Assembly: GCA_002633025.1 (NCBI GenBank) | Contig: NMRB01000212.1 | Coordinates: forward strand, 34,969 to 98,968 | Length of the DNA stretch: 64,000 nucleotides | Reading direction: 5' to 3' | DNA from: Notospermus geniculatus | Taxonomy: Eukaryota; Nemertea; Pilidiophora; Heteronemertea; Lineidae | Part shown: piece by piece, positions 23,193-34,359 of the stretch | Layout of the letters: each line of letters starts with the position of its first letter | Position numbering within the stretch: position 1 is the first letter of the stretch | The notes under the pieces: model-generated | Told to the model about the DNA's origin: nothing | Database searches by the model: none | Seen by the model: the letters and a program-made list of their open reading frames with translations, nothing else | Position numbers and translations under genes: made by a program

Positions 23193-23576
23193 NNNNNNNN
23201 NNNNNNNNNNNNNNNNNNNNNNNNNNNNNNNNNNNNNNNNNNNNNNNNNNNNNNNNNNNNNNNNNNNNNNNNNNNNNNNNNNNNNNNNNNNNNNNNNNNN
23301 NNNNNNNNNNNNNNNNNNNNNNNNNNNNNNNNNNNNNNNNNNNNNNNNNNNNNNNNNNNNNNNNNNNNNNNNNNNNNNNNNNNNNNNNNNNNNNNNNNNN
23401 NNNNNNNNNNNNNNNNNNNNNNNNNNNNNNNNNNNNNNNNNNNNNNNNNNNNNNNNNNNNNNNNNNNNNNNNNNNNNNNNNNNNNNNNNNNNNNNNNNNN
23501 NNNNNNNNNNNNNNNNNNNNNNNNNNNNNNNNNNNNNNNNNNNNNNNNNNNNNNNNNNNNNNNNNNNNNNNNNNNN
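23193..23576. other. Assembly gap, 384 N
   Basis: A run of N. The base-count may be an estimate. The left flank duplicates 23997-24406. Confidence 1.
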
Positions 23577-23996
23577 TACATTCATTTCTCTAAGACCAGT
23601 GCATTATATCCTTATGCACCGCCCTCCGCTTTAATATGAATGAGGTCATAGGGCCTACTTTTAGTCCATTCAGGTTGATTGGTTAACACTCTCCATTGAC
23701 CTGCTCTTGGAACTGTGTGGTCAAAATACTGGTCAAAATAGAAAAGCCACAAGCCACGCCCCGTATACTACAAATTCTAAAGTCACCCCACCATGCGTGA
23801 TCAATACATCTAACAAAAGATGAATCAGTTCAGTCTAACTCAGTGTAACAGACCTGGTGACCTTCTTGGCATCGGTGCACACAAGGACACAATACCCTGC
23901 CAATTGGCCAACCATATTCAACTGAAGGTAATAAGGGGTTGGACTTGACGTGAGGCCTGCATATCTGGCACTGGTCTTAGAAAAACGAATTTAAAG

Positions 23997-24406
23997 TATC
24001 TACGGCACTTTTCAATGAAGTACAATATCAAAGCGCTTCACATTGTCCGCCCAGTCTCTCCAGCAATCATTTTTGGAGCCCGAGGAGCGGCTCAATCAGC
24101 GCATCACTTGATCCTTTCAGACCAGTTGAGAGAAGAAAGTGGTGATTCGGCCGGGAATTGAACCCGTAAGTCCGATGCTCGATACTGCGCTGATACCTTT
24201 AGAATGGTGGAATCCCTGGTATAGGGCGTCTGTTTCCTGCCGATACTGACATAATCCAAAACGACTGAAACTATCATCTCGGCGGATGGGAACCGTACTC
24301 TCGCTAAACGTCCCCGTTGACCGACACAAAAAGTATACCACATTTTAACTGACCACAACAGCCACAATACTGCCTGATGTTATTGGTGATACGCGCACTG
24401 CTTGTA
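23997..24406 (-). mobile_element. SINE-containing segment, copy 2
   Basis: Nearly identical to 22783-23192. Differences include the region after GCGCTG (a few bases deleted or replaced, which disrupts the tRNA-like A-box side) and a TA insertion in the AAAAAGTA part. Beyond the tail the flanks differ, whereas upstream identity continues to the very base where copy 1 meets the gap. Confidence 0.6.
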
Positions 24407-24861
24407 ATTGTATTTTGTGGATCGACAGGGGAAGTCGGCTTGCCGTTTTCCTTCACACAGTTAATCATTTATTGTCATTTATTTATTCAATCTGATATCG
24501 CTATAACGGACCACAGTTTCCCAATAACAATTCTCGCCCATCATAACACAAAGCGATATGTTCACCGCAATTGTGGCGGTGGTTTATTCCCCTCATGACC
24601 AACATTACACTCTCCAATTTGTTCTGCTTTCATGTGCTATGAAATTAAACAACACCCATTCATCATTTTAGTATTTTCCGATCTGACGTGTGCGGTGGCG
24701 AGAGAGATAAATTGAATCTTGGTTCGAGATTGTTAGTCGCAGGAAAATCCAGTCACAAATTTGATTGTTTTCATTCTTGGGACTGCATGCTGCTTTGAGC
24801 CTCGTGCCCGAGTTCCTCGGGCAAAGTAAACGTATTCCATCATACTTGTAACTGTATGTAT

Positions 24862-25140
24862 CACTGTTAGAAAAAACAGAAGATTCTACAGAATAGTCTG
24901 TGCAGCAGAGTTTCAAGCACTTTCGGTAAATTTACAGAAAGGATTCAGGGTCAAAGGAATATTATGTCATTGCCCATGACCCTTTGTTTGGAAGGTCCCT
25001 CCTAGGTGTAACATAAAACGCCGGTCATTGGTTCAGATGCAATGCAACTGAAAAAAAGTGGCTCCTGTAATTCCACAGAAAGTGCTTGAAACTCTGATGC
25101 CAGAAAATTCTGTTAAATTCATCTGTTTTTTCTAACAGTG
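24862..25140. mobile_element. 279-bp transposon with about 75-bp inverted repeats, TAT duplication
   Basis: The ends CACTGTTAGAAAAAACAGA and the complement (TCTGTTTTTTCTAACAGTG) continue through a second shared block CAGAGTTTCAAGCACTTTC to about 75 bp. TAT lies on both sides (24859-24861 and 25141-25143). The non-coding interior suggests a non-autonomous element. Confidence 0.8.
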
Positions 25141-25813
25141 TATGACTGATACAGACCACTTTTTTGTGTTGAATTCCGTTTACACCTTCCGGATTCGGTG
25201 CGATTAGGCAGAGTTGATGTTTTCTAGTTTCCTGTCGTAGTTTAAGGAACATGAAATAATGACAGGTTTCTAAGGTGAAAGACATAGCTTCGTACCAGAC
25301 TCGAATTCACAGACCCTCGCATAAGACATCAATCGCCAGGAACATAGTTTAAGGAACGTTACAGTTGGGCAGAACGAGTGACTCTCTAAAAAGAATGAGA
25401 GTGGAAGTCTTTCATTGAGAAGTCATGAATATTCAAAAACCATCTTCCGTTCCGCATGCGCACTGACGTGTTTAATTGCACGACGGGAAGTATGTAGCAC
25501 TTCCTTTATCAAACACGTCTACTAATGAAAATTCCAGAGCTGGTTCGAAGCAAATTGGCCGTGTAGATGGATTTTAATCATCACTTTGAAACGATGGGTA
25601 ATTTATAAATTTTGTTTGCGATACTTTGACTATCAATCAATTTTCGTTGGAGTTCAGTTTGAAATGACAGCGTCTTGGAATTAATTGAATTTCATAGTGA
25701 GGCTCACGTTTGCTGTGTTCATGACGTCCCTTTGGAACAGAAGTTGATGACGGCCAATTATGGGATCGTGTCTGCAAACGTTCATGCCCTCATTTCATTG
25801 GGCTCAGAGTGCA

Positions 25814-25983
25814 ATAGGAGCAGTCAGCTGCGCTTATTGCCAAAAGATGGCAGCAATATTCTAGCGGACCAATACACAGGAAAATCCACGTGATTGGTGC
25901 TCGATCAAGAATGAATGGGTCCGCAAAATGCATTGAATTGGGCCGTAGTGACACCTATTGGTCAACCCACTGACAGCTCCTAT
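25814..25983. mobile_element. MITE family E, copy 1
   Basis: 170 bp with short inverted ends ATAGGAGCAGTCAG / CTGACAGCTCCTAT. The interior shares CTAGCGGACCAATAC and GCATTGAATTGGGCCGTAGT with the copy at 54551-54712. Confidence 0.7.
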
Positions 25984-27223
25984 GGGAATCAATTCGAGAA
26001 TGGTTCATCGCTACGGTCGCCAGTAAGAGGCCTTTCTAGGTTCCAATCTTCAGAGGCCATGCGATTCGTAACAAACTGATGGTATCATAACTTTTGCCGG
26101 CGGAGTCCGAATCCGGAAAAGCACTGAGAAACACAACCTTTGACTAAACCAAAGATATTACCAGTGGTTATTGCTTCCCCGCGTCCGGTGATATCTGAAT
26201 ATCTAATAACCAAATGTCATGTGCCCTTGAAAGCGTTTGAAACAAATGACAGCTCACGCAGACGACATGTACCGATAAGGATCGATGCTGACCAGGACCC
26301 TAAAGCCATTAGACAGTGCCGTGTTCAGCTCGCCTGCTTCTGTTTGATCGAAGCCAGCTAATGATATGAAACCTCTCCACTTGAACAGTTCTGATCTCGG
26401 AGTCCCCTCGTCTACGTAAATCCACTAATTTTCCGCCTGATCAGTCATGCTCTACTGTAAGGATGAGCGGATGAAATGGACGAGGGGTTAGCTCCTTAAT
26501 TTTGCCAATTAAAACGAATGAGATGTCGGCCACGTCAAAAGCTTGGCCGTAGATTGATGTGACAGCGATTGCGAAAATGATTTTTTTTGCGGCGATGGGC
26601 AATTTTGAGTGGTTATGAAGGTGGGGCCTCGCGCATGGTTAGGTAACGAATTGTAATCTCTGGTGTGTTTAGCAGCTGGCGGTGATCGTGTCAGATATAA
26701 TGATTGTTTGAGGATGCGCTGTGGTGGACAGTTTACCAGTAATAACGGCGAAGATGTGTCATCCGCATGGCTTGGTGATTGGGTGAAATCCAATATGGCT
26801 GCCGTCGCCGCCATATTGTATCAACAGATCAAGATGGAAGTTTAGTCTAGTGTGGAGAGTACTGTAGATAAAGAGTCTCTCACTGTGCAGACTCTCCTTC
26901 TCAGAGATCTGTCAGCCGAAGTCTATATTTAAAACTTAGACAACTTACGTGATGAACATTAGGGAAAAGCTTGCTGAGAAAAACATCGAGGTGAATTTTT
27001 CTCCATTTGGGGAGCAGCTGGCGGAGCTGAAAACGCTTTCATTGAAAATGAACAGTTTGCAAATGTGTCGATGGCCTAATAGCTGATATAAGGTTCTCCC
27101 TCCACCCACGTCCTGCGAGTTAATTGCAAAAAATGTTGGAGGGCGTTTTTCCATTTACATGAAACTCGAGGTGTTTTTCTAATGATAATTATCCCCTACA
27201 TCATGCTCGGTTACTGAATACTG
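25984..27223. other. Unannotated stretch with one YY1-like dyad
   Basis: CAATATGGC and GCCATATTG (about 26791-26818) form a dyad around TGCCGTCGCC, resembling paired YY1-type sites. Otherwise only short frames occur. Confidence 0.3.
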
Positions 27224-27490
27224 CACTCTTAGCCGAAAAGGTTCTTTGCTGCCACACCAGGAGAACCCTCTGATTTAAGAACCCTCGGGTTGTTTAAGAA
27301 CCCCTAGAGGTTCCAGATAGAACCTTTTCCTCTGAAAAGGGTTCTAACTGGAACCTTTATGGGTTCTTTAGCGACCAAAAGGTTCTATATGGAACCATTT
27401 CAGGTTCTTTACAGAAGGTTCTATATAGAACCCTGGGGTTCCTCTGGTGATGCACAAAGAACCCCTAAAGAACCTTTTTGGCTAAGAGTG
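27224..27490. mobile_element. GGTTCT-rich foldback transposon, 267 bp
   Basis: The ends CACTCTTAGCCGAAAAGGTT and the complement (ACCTTTTTGGCTAAGAGTG) bound an interior made almost entirely of GGTTC and GAACC words, including near-palindromes GGTTCTATATAGAACC and GGTTCTATATGGAACC. Elements with this GGTTCT/AGAACC composition and CACTCTTA-type ends are widely dispersed in animal genomes (general knowledge). TG adjoins both ends, so the duplication is not certain. Confidence 0.75.
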
Positions 27491-27549
27491 TGTTGTCCAG
27501 AATGGATACGTTTCACGGGCAGCGTGATTGAAGCCCAATTCGGTACGTA

Positions 27550-27605
27550 ATGTTGGGATTCGAACCCCTTCTGACGTAACCTACGTCTTCATTCGCTGAT
27601 AAGAA
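27550..27605 (-). mobile_element. Possible tRNA-derived SINE relic
   Basis: On the minus strand GGGGTTCGAATCCC (27555-27568) is a perfect pol III B box. GACGTAGGTTACGTC just before it could be a degenerate anticodon arm. There is no acceptor-stem pairing and no clear A box, so it is not an intact tRNA gene. Confidence 0.35.
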
Positions 27606-28212
27606 ACTGCAGATGACACAAACGACAGCCACACCTCACCTGCCAGAACTCCCAAGTCGAAAAAACCCGGCGACTATGTTACGAATCCCGGCAACCAAAC
27701 AAACTTTTTTGTTTTCTTTACATGAGAGAAAGATAAAGGGGCAAAAAATAAGTAGCGTTTCTGTAACAAGACAAATATCGGTACCCGTATGTCAAGATAC
27801 ATTAGACACGAGTCTCCTGATCAACAATGATCACGGATAAATGCAACACCACAGAGAGCGGAACCCGAGTCACGTGATCGATTGATTACGTACGGAGATG
27901 AAGTGATATATTAGCATATCACAAGCAACGCACCATCCATCACGGCTGATTGTCTGTCACCCGCTAACCGACCTGCAGCCGAATGGAAATTGAATTTCTG
28001 AACGTCTCACCTAACTTTTTACGGTGTCTGGAGTGTATGTTAATATGCAAACCATTCTCAATATACACATAATGGCCGCTGGGTGGTTGTAAAGAGCTCA
28101 AGTCGTGTTCGATTTGCGTTGATGGATTTTCGTGAACTGCCTTCCAATTGGCAATCTTTTTTAAAAAAATGTCGGTGCCGGATTGCGCCCATCCCATTTT
28201 GCTGATACTTAC

Positions 28213-28421
28213 TGACTAGTGAGAGTACATGTAAGTCTTTCTTTTCCAGTTGGAGCATGTGTTGGAATTGAAAAGAAACTCGATTTTGAACATATGAAGA
28301 CAAATATGTGGCATAATTCGTCCTCAAAGCGAAGAGGGTGCGAACCGACAGGCTCGAAGGCGTTTATGGCCGAGCAAGGTCCATGCCCTGTATCCATAAC
28401 ATGCTGTTTTACCCTTTCCAT
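28213..28421 (-). CDS. Candidate first coding exon, unknown protein
   Basis: The minus-strand ATG at 28421 is in strong context (GCAATGG). The frame stays open for 69 codons plus two bases and meets a consensus donor GTAAGTATCAG. Without splicing, the next codons would be CAG TAA. The peptide begins MERVKQHVMDTGHGPCSAIN and includes a hydr ophobic CHIFVFICSK patch. A competing plus-strand reading (acceptor CTTTCTTTTCCAG ending at 28250, then a Cys-rich frame to 28533) overlaps, and only one is likely to be real. No family was recognised. Confidence 0.25.
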
Positions 28422-28842
28422 TGCTATATTGGGCGCTCTGACTCATACCAATCACTGCCGTCTATCTAGGTGCAAACTGTCACGAGAGACGGCAACAAAA
28501 TGTGATGGTATCTCGTGTTGCCATGACAACTAAAGACTTGCAAGGGAAGTCGGCTGTTCCATATGATATCTGCTTTTTGACACTCATCCGACAATCCAAC
28601 AAGGCGGAAAAACCTATCTGGCTTTTACGGAATATTTGAGCCCAGGGAACATGTTGACATATCTTGAAAGTTCTCTATGCCTCAATGATACTCAACACGC
28701 TACCGGACTAATGCACAACAAACATCATTAGCGTTGAAATATAATTGGGTCGTCTTTACGAAGTATAAATGTACAAGGAGAGGGCAGAAGTTGTCCAAAT
28801 TGCAGCCGAATCAGGCGTAAAGTGCCATCTACATTTGTATAT

Positions 28843-28978
28843 GGTGTTCCTGTTTCTCATTGCTAACCTCATTGTAGGGGACTGTGAACCAAAGGCGATA
28901 TCTCTGTGTTCCCCTATTGAAAAGCCATGGTCTCTACAGTTGTCTTTCGTATGGAGACGCTAGAAAATGGGAACACCG
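28843..28978. mobile_element. MITE family D, copy 2
   Basis: Inverted ends GGTGTTCCTGTTTCT / AGAAAATGGGAACACC. It is alignable with 20108-20198 in the terminal parts, while the interior is longer and diverged. Confidence 0.5.
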
Positions 28979-30461
28979 GCCATGATAATCGGTGTTCTTG
29001 GTCACCTAATGGTATGAGGCGGCGGGTAAATTGATCGAACAGCCCAGCGAGGCCATGCAACCTCACACTCCATCGAATTGGCAGGCAGACCAGTACTTCA
29101 CGTCAACGTAAAGGTCTAAAAACGTCAATTTCCTCTGCCCCCTTTCGCAGGAGGGATCTCATCCCATTAGGTTCAATGCTGATTGTTTCTCAGACCAGAT
29201 TAGACTACAGCCACTGCCATCACTTATTCCCTTGCTGTAAGCCATCGGGATCTATTCGGCCGGTAAAAACATCCGTTCTATTTCATTATTTCTTATACCA
29301 TAGCTCGGAATCGTTCCCGCAAGATCCCAATGTAATCCTTCGTATGGAGAAAGAATAGCCCGATACTCAACACTCAATTCGCTAGTGTCTGTCAGAGATT
29401 TGCCCATCGATAAGATGATTTGACGGAAAGAAACAGTGGCATGACAAAAAAGAAAGCAGTGGTGTGTATCAAAGGAACTGGTCATGGCAAACAGACTTGT
29501 GATGTGTCAAAGAAACCTTTGGGAAACAGAACGATCGTCATTTGGTTGATTGGTTGATAAAGAAACCGATTGAATATTCTTGAGACTGTGGCGTAAAGAA
29601 AATGGTGGTGTCAGGAGAAGACGGGTTTACAGAATACTGGGATGTTTCTGTTGTGCTGAAGCAGATTGTAGGTGATATCGGCAATCATGGTGTCAGCTCT
29701 ACAACGAATTCTGCCACTAATCCCCGTCATAAAACTTCCTGACGTGGCTATTGTGCAGATGACTTTCAAAAGTCCCAGTAAAATCATCCCATCACTTCAA
29801 ATACCGTCCCAAACCATCAAGAGACAAACAAGCCGCCTTGATTCGTGATCTCAGTGATGCATTTCACTTGCAAATACCTCCGCAACTTCATCGACACGGC
29901 GCCAGTGAATTAAGCGACGTGTTTTGTCTTAAGTGATAAGATTAAAAAACGTAAATGGTGCGTAGTCAGCCGCGGATCCAATCAGTGTCTTGACAAATGA
30001 AATGGAGGAAAAAACCTGACTCAGATTCTGCTGCATTGAGATTAAACTGCCAATGAATATCTTCATGCATTTTGGTTTTTGACTTGCGAACAGAATGAAA
30101 ACAGGGTGATTTAGTCGAGGTCGTTTTTGAACACATGCCAATCCGTCATTTTTACTCAACTCGTGTCAAATGAAATGGACCAGCGACACATTTCTCCATT
30201 CTGAAGTCGAGGATTCACTTCGCTAGACAACGCACGCTACCAACTGCCTTTCCAGCGAGAGAAAGTTCGGCCGAACTCTCATCTATCAGCTGACAGACTG
30301 TCGTGGAAGTCATGAAAGAATCAGGAAGAGTAAATCAATCCAATCCAACGCAATCACGGATGGACGGATGATCCTGGTCACACTTTATCAGTATGATTCT
30401 TCTACATCTACTCGATCAGAGGCGACGGGGATGGGTAAGGATTTGGTCGAGAAAGGCATTA

Positions 30462-31175
30462 GGAATGGACGAAGGTTCGGTTAGAAGGCAATAGAAGTAG
30501 ACGAGGAATTGTTCAAGGCGGCGGCTGAGATGGACGAGAACTTCGTTAGGAAGGTGATCGAGAAAGACGAGGACTTTGTCGAGTAGGTGGTAGAGGCAGT
30601 CGAAGACTTGCCCGGGAAGGCGATTAGAGATGGACGAAGACTTGATCAGTAGGCAGTAGAGATGGAGATGGACGAAGGCTTGTTCGAGGACATGGTAGAG
30701 GCGGTCGAAGACTTTCTCAAGACATTTATAGAGATGGGCGAGGACTTGGTCGAGAAGGCGGTAGAGGTGGTCGAAGACTTGACCAAGAAGATAGAGATGG
30801 ACGAAGACTTCGACGAGAAGGCGGTAGAGATGGACGAAGGCTTGCTCAAGAAGGTGGTAGAGATGGACGAGGGCTTGGCAAGAAGGCGATAGAGGTGGGC
30901 GAAGACTTGCCCAAGAAGGTGATAGAGGTGGACGAAGATTTGGTCGAGAAGCCGGTAGAGGTGGGTCGAAGACTTGACCAAGAAGATAGAGATGGACGAA
31001 GACTTCGACGAGAAGGCGGTAGAGATAGACGAGGGCTTGGCAAGAAGGCGATAGAGGTGGGCGAAGACTTGCCCAAGAAGGTGATAGAGGTGGACGAGGA
31101 NGAAGGTGGCAGAGATAGACGAGGACTTGATGAAAAAGGCAATGGAGATAGACAAGGACTTGGTTGAGGAGACGA
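30462..31175 (+). repeat. 33-bp minisatellite around single N at 31101
   Basis: Units of about 33 bp with consensus like GTAGAGATGGACGAAGACTT plus GN(C)GAGAAGGCG. Read in one frame they give an acidic 11-residue unit (VEMDEDLxEKx). Frame shifts and stops along the array, and the fact that a 33-bp unit keeps any open frame open, argue against coding. A larger copy, 30773-30935, recurs as 30968-31097 minus exactly one 33-bp unit, just before the N at 31101. Confidence 0.85.
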
Positions 31176-31188
31176 TGGGAAACGACAT

Positions 31189-34100
31189 GGCTGTTTGTGG
31201 AGCAACAGAAGTATTTTCGGCTTAGTTCTGCTTGCGGCGGCCTTTATCAAGGTCTTCCCTATATCCTCGATCAAGCACTAACGACATAGCTCACCGGTAA
31301 AACTCTTCATAACCACCACACCACCAAGGAACGCTAAGATTGTTAATTTACGAGCCAATTTCGTTCTCGGAGAAAAAATAACAGCAAGATCCTGAGGAGC
31401 GAGCGTTTAGTAATTTATGTTGTCTAAGCTCTGATTAGCTGGAGATTAAGTGAAGAAAAAGCGAACGCGATCTACCAATAGATTCCCGTTAAATTGCGTT
31501 ATTTTATTGTGTGTCTTATCTTAACGGCTTCTCTATTTGGGTGTTTTTAATGGCTCTATCTCTGAGTAAGTGACTCGTTTGTTTGGGAGTCTGATAGATT
31601 GAGTAGTTTGATATGGAACCGATGTGCCATCACATCCGCTTTCTTTACAGAACATTTTGTAGAGCAAGCTAGTTGTGTCATGATGATCGGAGAGGTGATC
31701 TGACCTATCGAGGGGTTGAGTGTCGACCTTGATGCACAAGGCTCACCTTGACACCTACTTCGAAAATTGCATTTTGCCAAGGACATGCAGCTAAGGTAAT
31801 TGACCAATTGTTGTTGCCAACCAATACCAACCCTACATCGGGTCCTTTTCTTTTTTCGTCACATTGGTTCGAGTTGCACCTCAAAAATTCTTGAAAACTG
31901 GCAACCAAAAGGAACACATTACCATTTTGGTCATTCCAAAAACAAGACCGCCACCGACCTCCTTTAGATCGAGGGCTGGACCCTCGATCAATACACTAGA
32001 AGAATCCGGAGACAAATGACCGTGGCACCTCATCATCGAGCGCAAAGGTCAATAATTGATGAACTATCCATAGCTATAAAGATTAATGATAATGCGTATA
32101 TCTGAGGATCATTTGCGTGAGCATTATATACACAAATAGGGATCTGAAGTGAAGGTTGGCTTAAGTCGAAATGATGATGATTGATGCTGATGTCTAAGGA
32201 GTGTCTCACTGAGCTGGAAAATTACATCGGTGTGGGGCGAGTCTGATAGGAAGTGGAAGAGATATCTCGGCCGCCATTACCGCAGGTGCTTCTGACAACG
32301 GCTCGTCAACAAGTGAATCTTTATTTGGTTTTGGCAAACAGGAGGAAAACGACGTCAACATTGCCAGGTCGTTAGTGTCCTCCAAGGTCAAATTCGTTGG
32401 AATCTTTCGCTTGGTTGCGAATTCTTCTCACTTCTTTATCTGTTAGAGCGGATCTCGGTGTTATTCCAGTTAACGCGCTGATGAAAGAAGCCAAGGGTTC
32501 AGTGCAATCAGAGTTCTTTTGACCCATTCAAAAGATCTGATATCCAATCACTGCCTCCCTTGAGACCTGGAATCTTTTGTGCGCCATCTTTAATTAGCTA
32601 GTCAGATCTCGGCTTGATTTCAATGAACCTTTGCAGCATCAGCCACCTTAATTAAGGTATAGATTCAGGTTTATCACATGAAGCATCAGGAAAAACCCCG
32701 CATATTCACTCCGACGATGAACCTATCTCCTCTGACAATGATGGTTATTTGAGCTAATCCACTGGCGACAGAGTCGCTTAATGAATATCTAAAACTGGCA
32801 CCGGAGTCAATATTGTAATATACGACGCCAGATAACTCATTGAAAAACAGGGCAAAATAATTAAAGATGGGAAAGAAAATGATAACCATTGATTGGCAAA
32901 GGCGGGACTTTAATGTTACCTTACGGCTGTCTAATTAAATTATTTCTCAAGCCGATAAAACGGAGATTGTTGTGTGAGACGTTGTTGCTTATTAAAATTC
33001 TTTTGATTTCGAACACCAACCCCCTTCGATCATGTCCATTGAAAGTACTGGCAGGGCACGCCGACCGTGGGGATGTCGCTGTACCGCTGGCCACTCTTCG
33101 ACAATTCCCTGGTTCCGCTGCTTACGGTTTTCTTCCTCTTCGTCAGAAAACCCGTCGAACGATGCACGGCTAGAACATTTTGACCTTGATACAACACGAC
33201 AAGCTTCAAGGTCATTATGACAAAAGGAAGCAATCGCCACTTAAAATGTAACCCGACACGACCGCTGATCTGAAGTGCGAAACCTTGGGCATCAAGATGT
33301 TGACAAATTGAACTCAAACATGGACGTGGTCCGAGATGGCCAGTTAGCGGCGCATCGGTAATTCATTTCATTGCAATATCTGTACATTTGTTCAGTGCCG
33401 ATACATGGAATTCCAATGCAGGAAGTCAGTCTGCTTAGGATGAACAAGCTCCCAGCATCGGATAGGATATTTTGTGATGTAAGCGATACCTTGTCGGTTA
33501 ATGGTAAAAGGTGGACTGGAGCCTCGTAGCCGGGATACCGCTCTCAACCACTGTTTTTCCTTTGTCGATTCTGACTCTGAGCATTCGTATCGGGTCATTT
33601 ACCACTTTCGACCGATTTTTAACATGACGTGAAGTCGTCTGCAGTGAGATGGTTCTGGAGAAACATATGCAACTAAGTGGCAGGTTCGCTATCCATTTCG
33701 GTCTTAGGACATGAATATGAAAAGAGCCGTACATTTGAGTCATTACCAGGGGTAGAGAAGTGAAACAATTCAAAGTAGGACACTCCTTGTTGCTTTTCTC
33801 CTCATTATTCAGGCAGGAAGAGTTGGGAGTTTTCTGCTTGTGCTTTTCGATGCCATCGAGCAGGCAGATGATTTCAGCGGCAGGTTTCTAGGCTGCAACA
33901 CAAGCGGTGACCATTCCTTCTAGTATCCCTGCATTAGTGCCACGTCGGCGTGATCTGTGGTCGTGAAACGTTACACCCGATATTGAATCCATTACATTAA
34001 ACGATGGAGACCACCGTATGATTGAATCATACAATAGGCCCCACCCCACATGGAGCCTAAAAAACCGGTGGGGACAGTCTGATGCCAACACCACATCGGG

Positions 34101-34359
34101 TTCTCGTACCCTGACTCAAAACTCGAGACTTTTTCTGGACATTGCGTCCACGACAAGCCACGGTCTTGGCAGCACTTCCAATGGACAGTGGCCGCTCTTT
34201 AATTGGTGGCAATCCCTGGGGCAGATTAGCTGCAGATCAAAGACTTATCCCCATCGCATGGATAAGACATAGTCATGTCGGCTGAGGCTCTTGTTTTACG
34301 GGATTCGAATGACCGTCTCTGATGGCTGCTGCTGCAGAATACCCTCAAGGTATGCTGAC
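31189..34359. other. Unannotated, some regulatory-looking sequence
   Basis: The part 32400-32660 is dense in TTAATTA, CAAAAGATC and CCAATCA words and could be a conserved non-coding element. Just before it, at 32206-32391 on the minus strand, a 61-codon stretch (within a slightly longer open frame) reads protein-like (SFSSCLPKPNKDSLVDEPLS) but has a purine-rich upstream side and no acceptor. A perfect 17-bp dyad GTATGATTGAATCATAC lies at 34016-34032. Confidence 0.3.

Noticed and set aside
23039-23639. Frames of 140-180 codons across the first N gap
   Set aside because: They are open only because N cannot encode a stop.
27550-27605. Functional tRNA gene suggested by a perfect B box
   Set aside because: There is no acceptor-stem pairing, no proper A box and no usable anticodon loop. 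It was treated as a SINE relic.
30646-31188. 180-codon minus-strand Ser/Leu-rich frame
   Set aside because: It lies wholly in the 33-bp minisatellite. A unit length divisible by three keeps frames open on both strands, and the amino-acid pattern changes where the frame slips.
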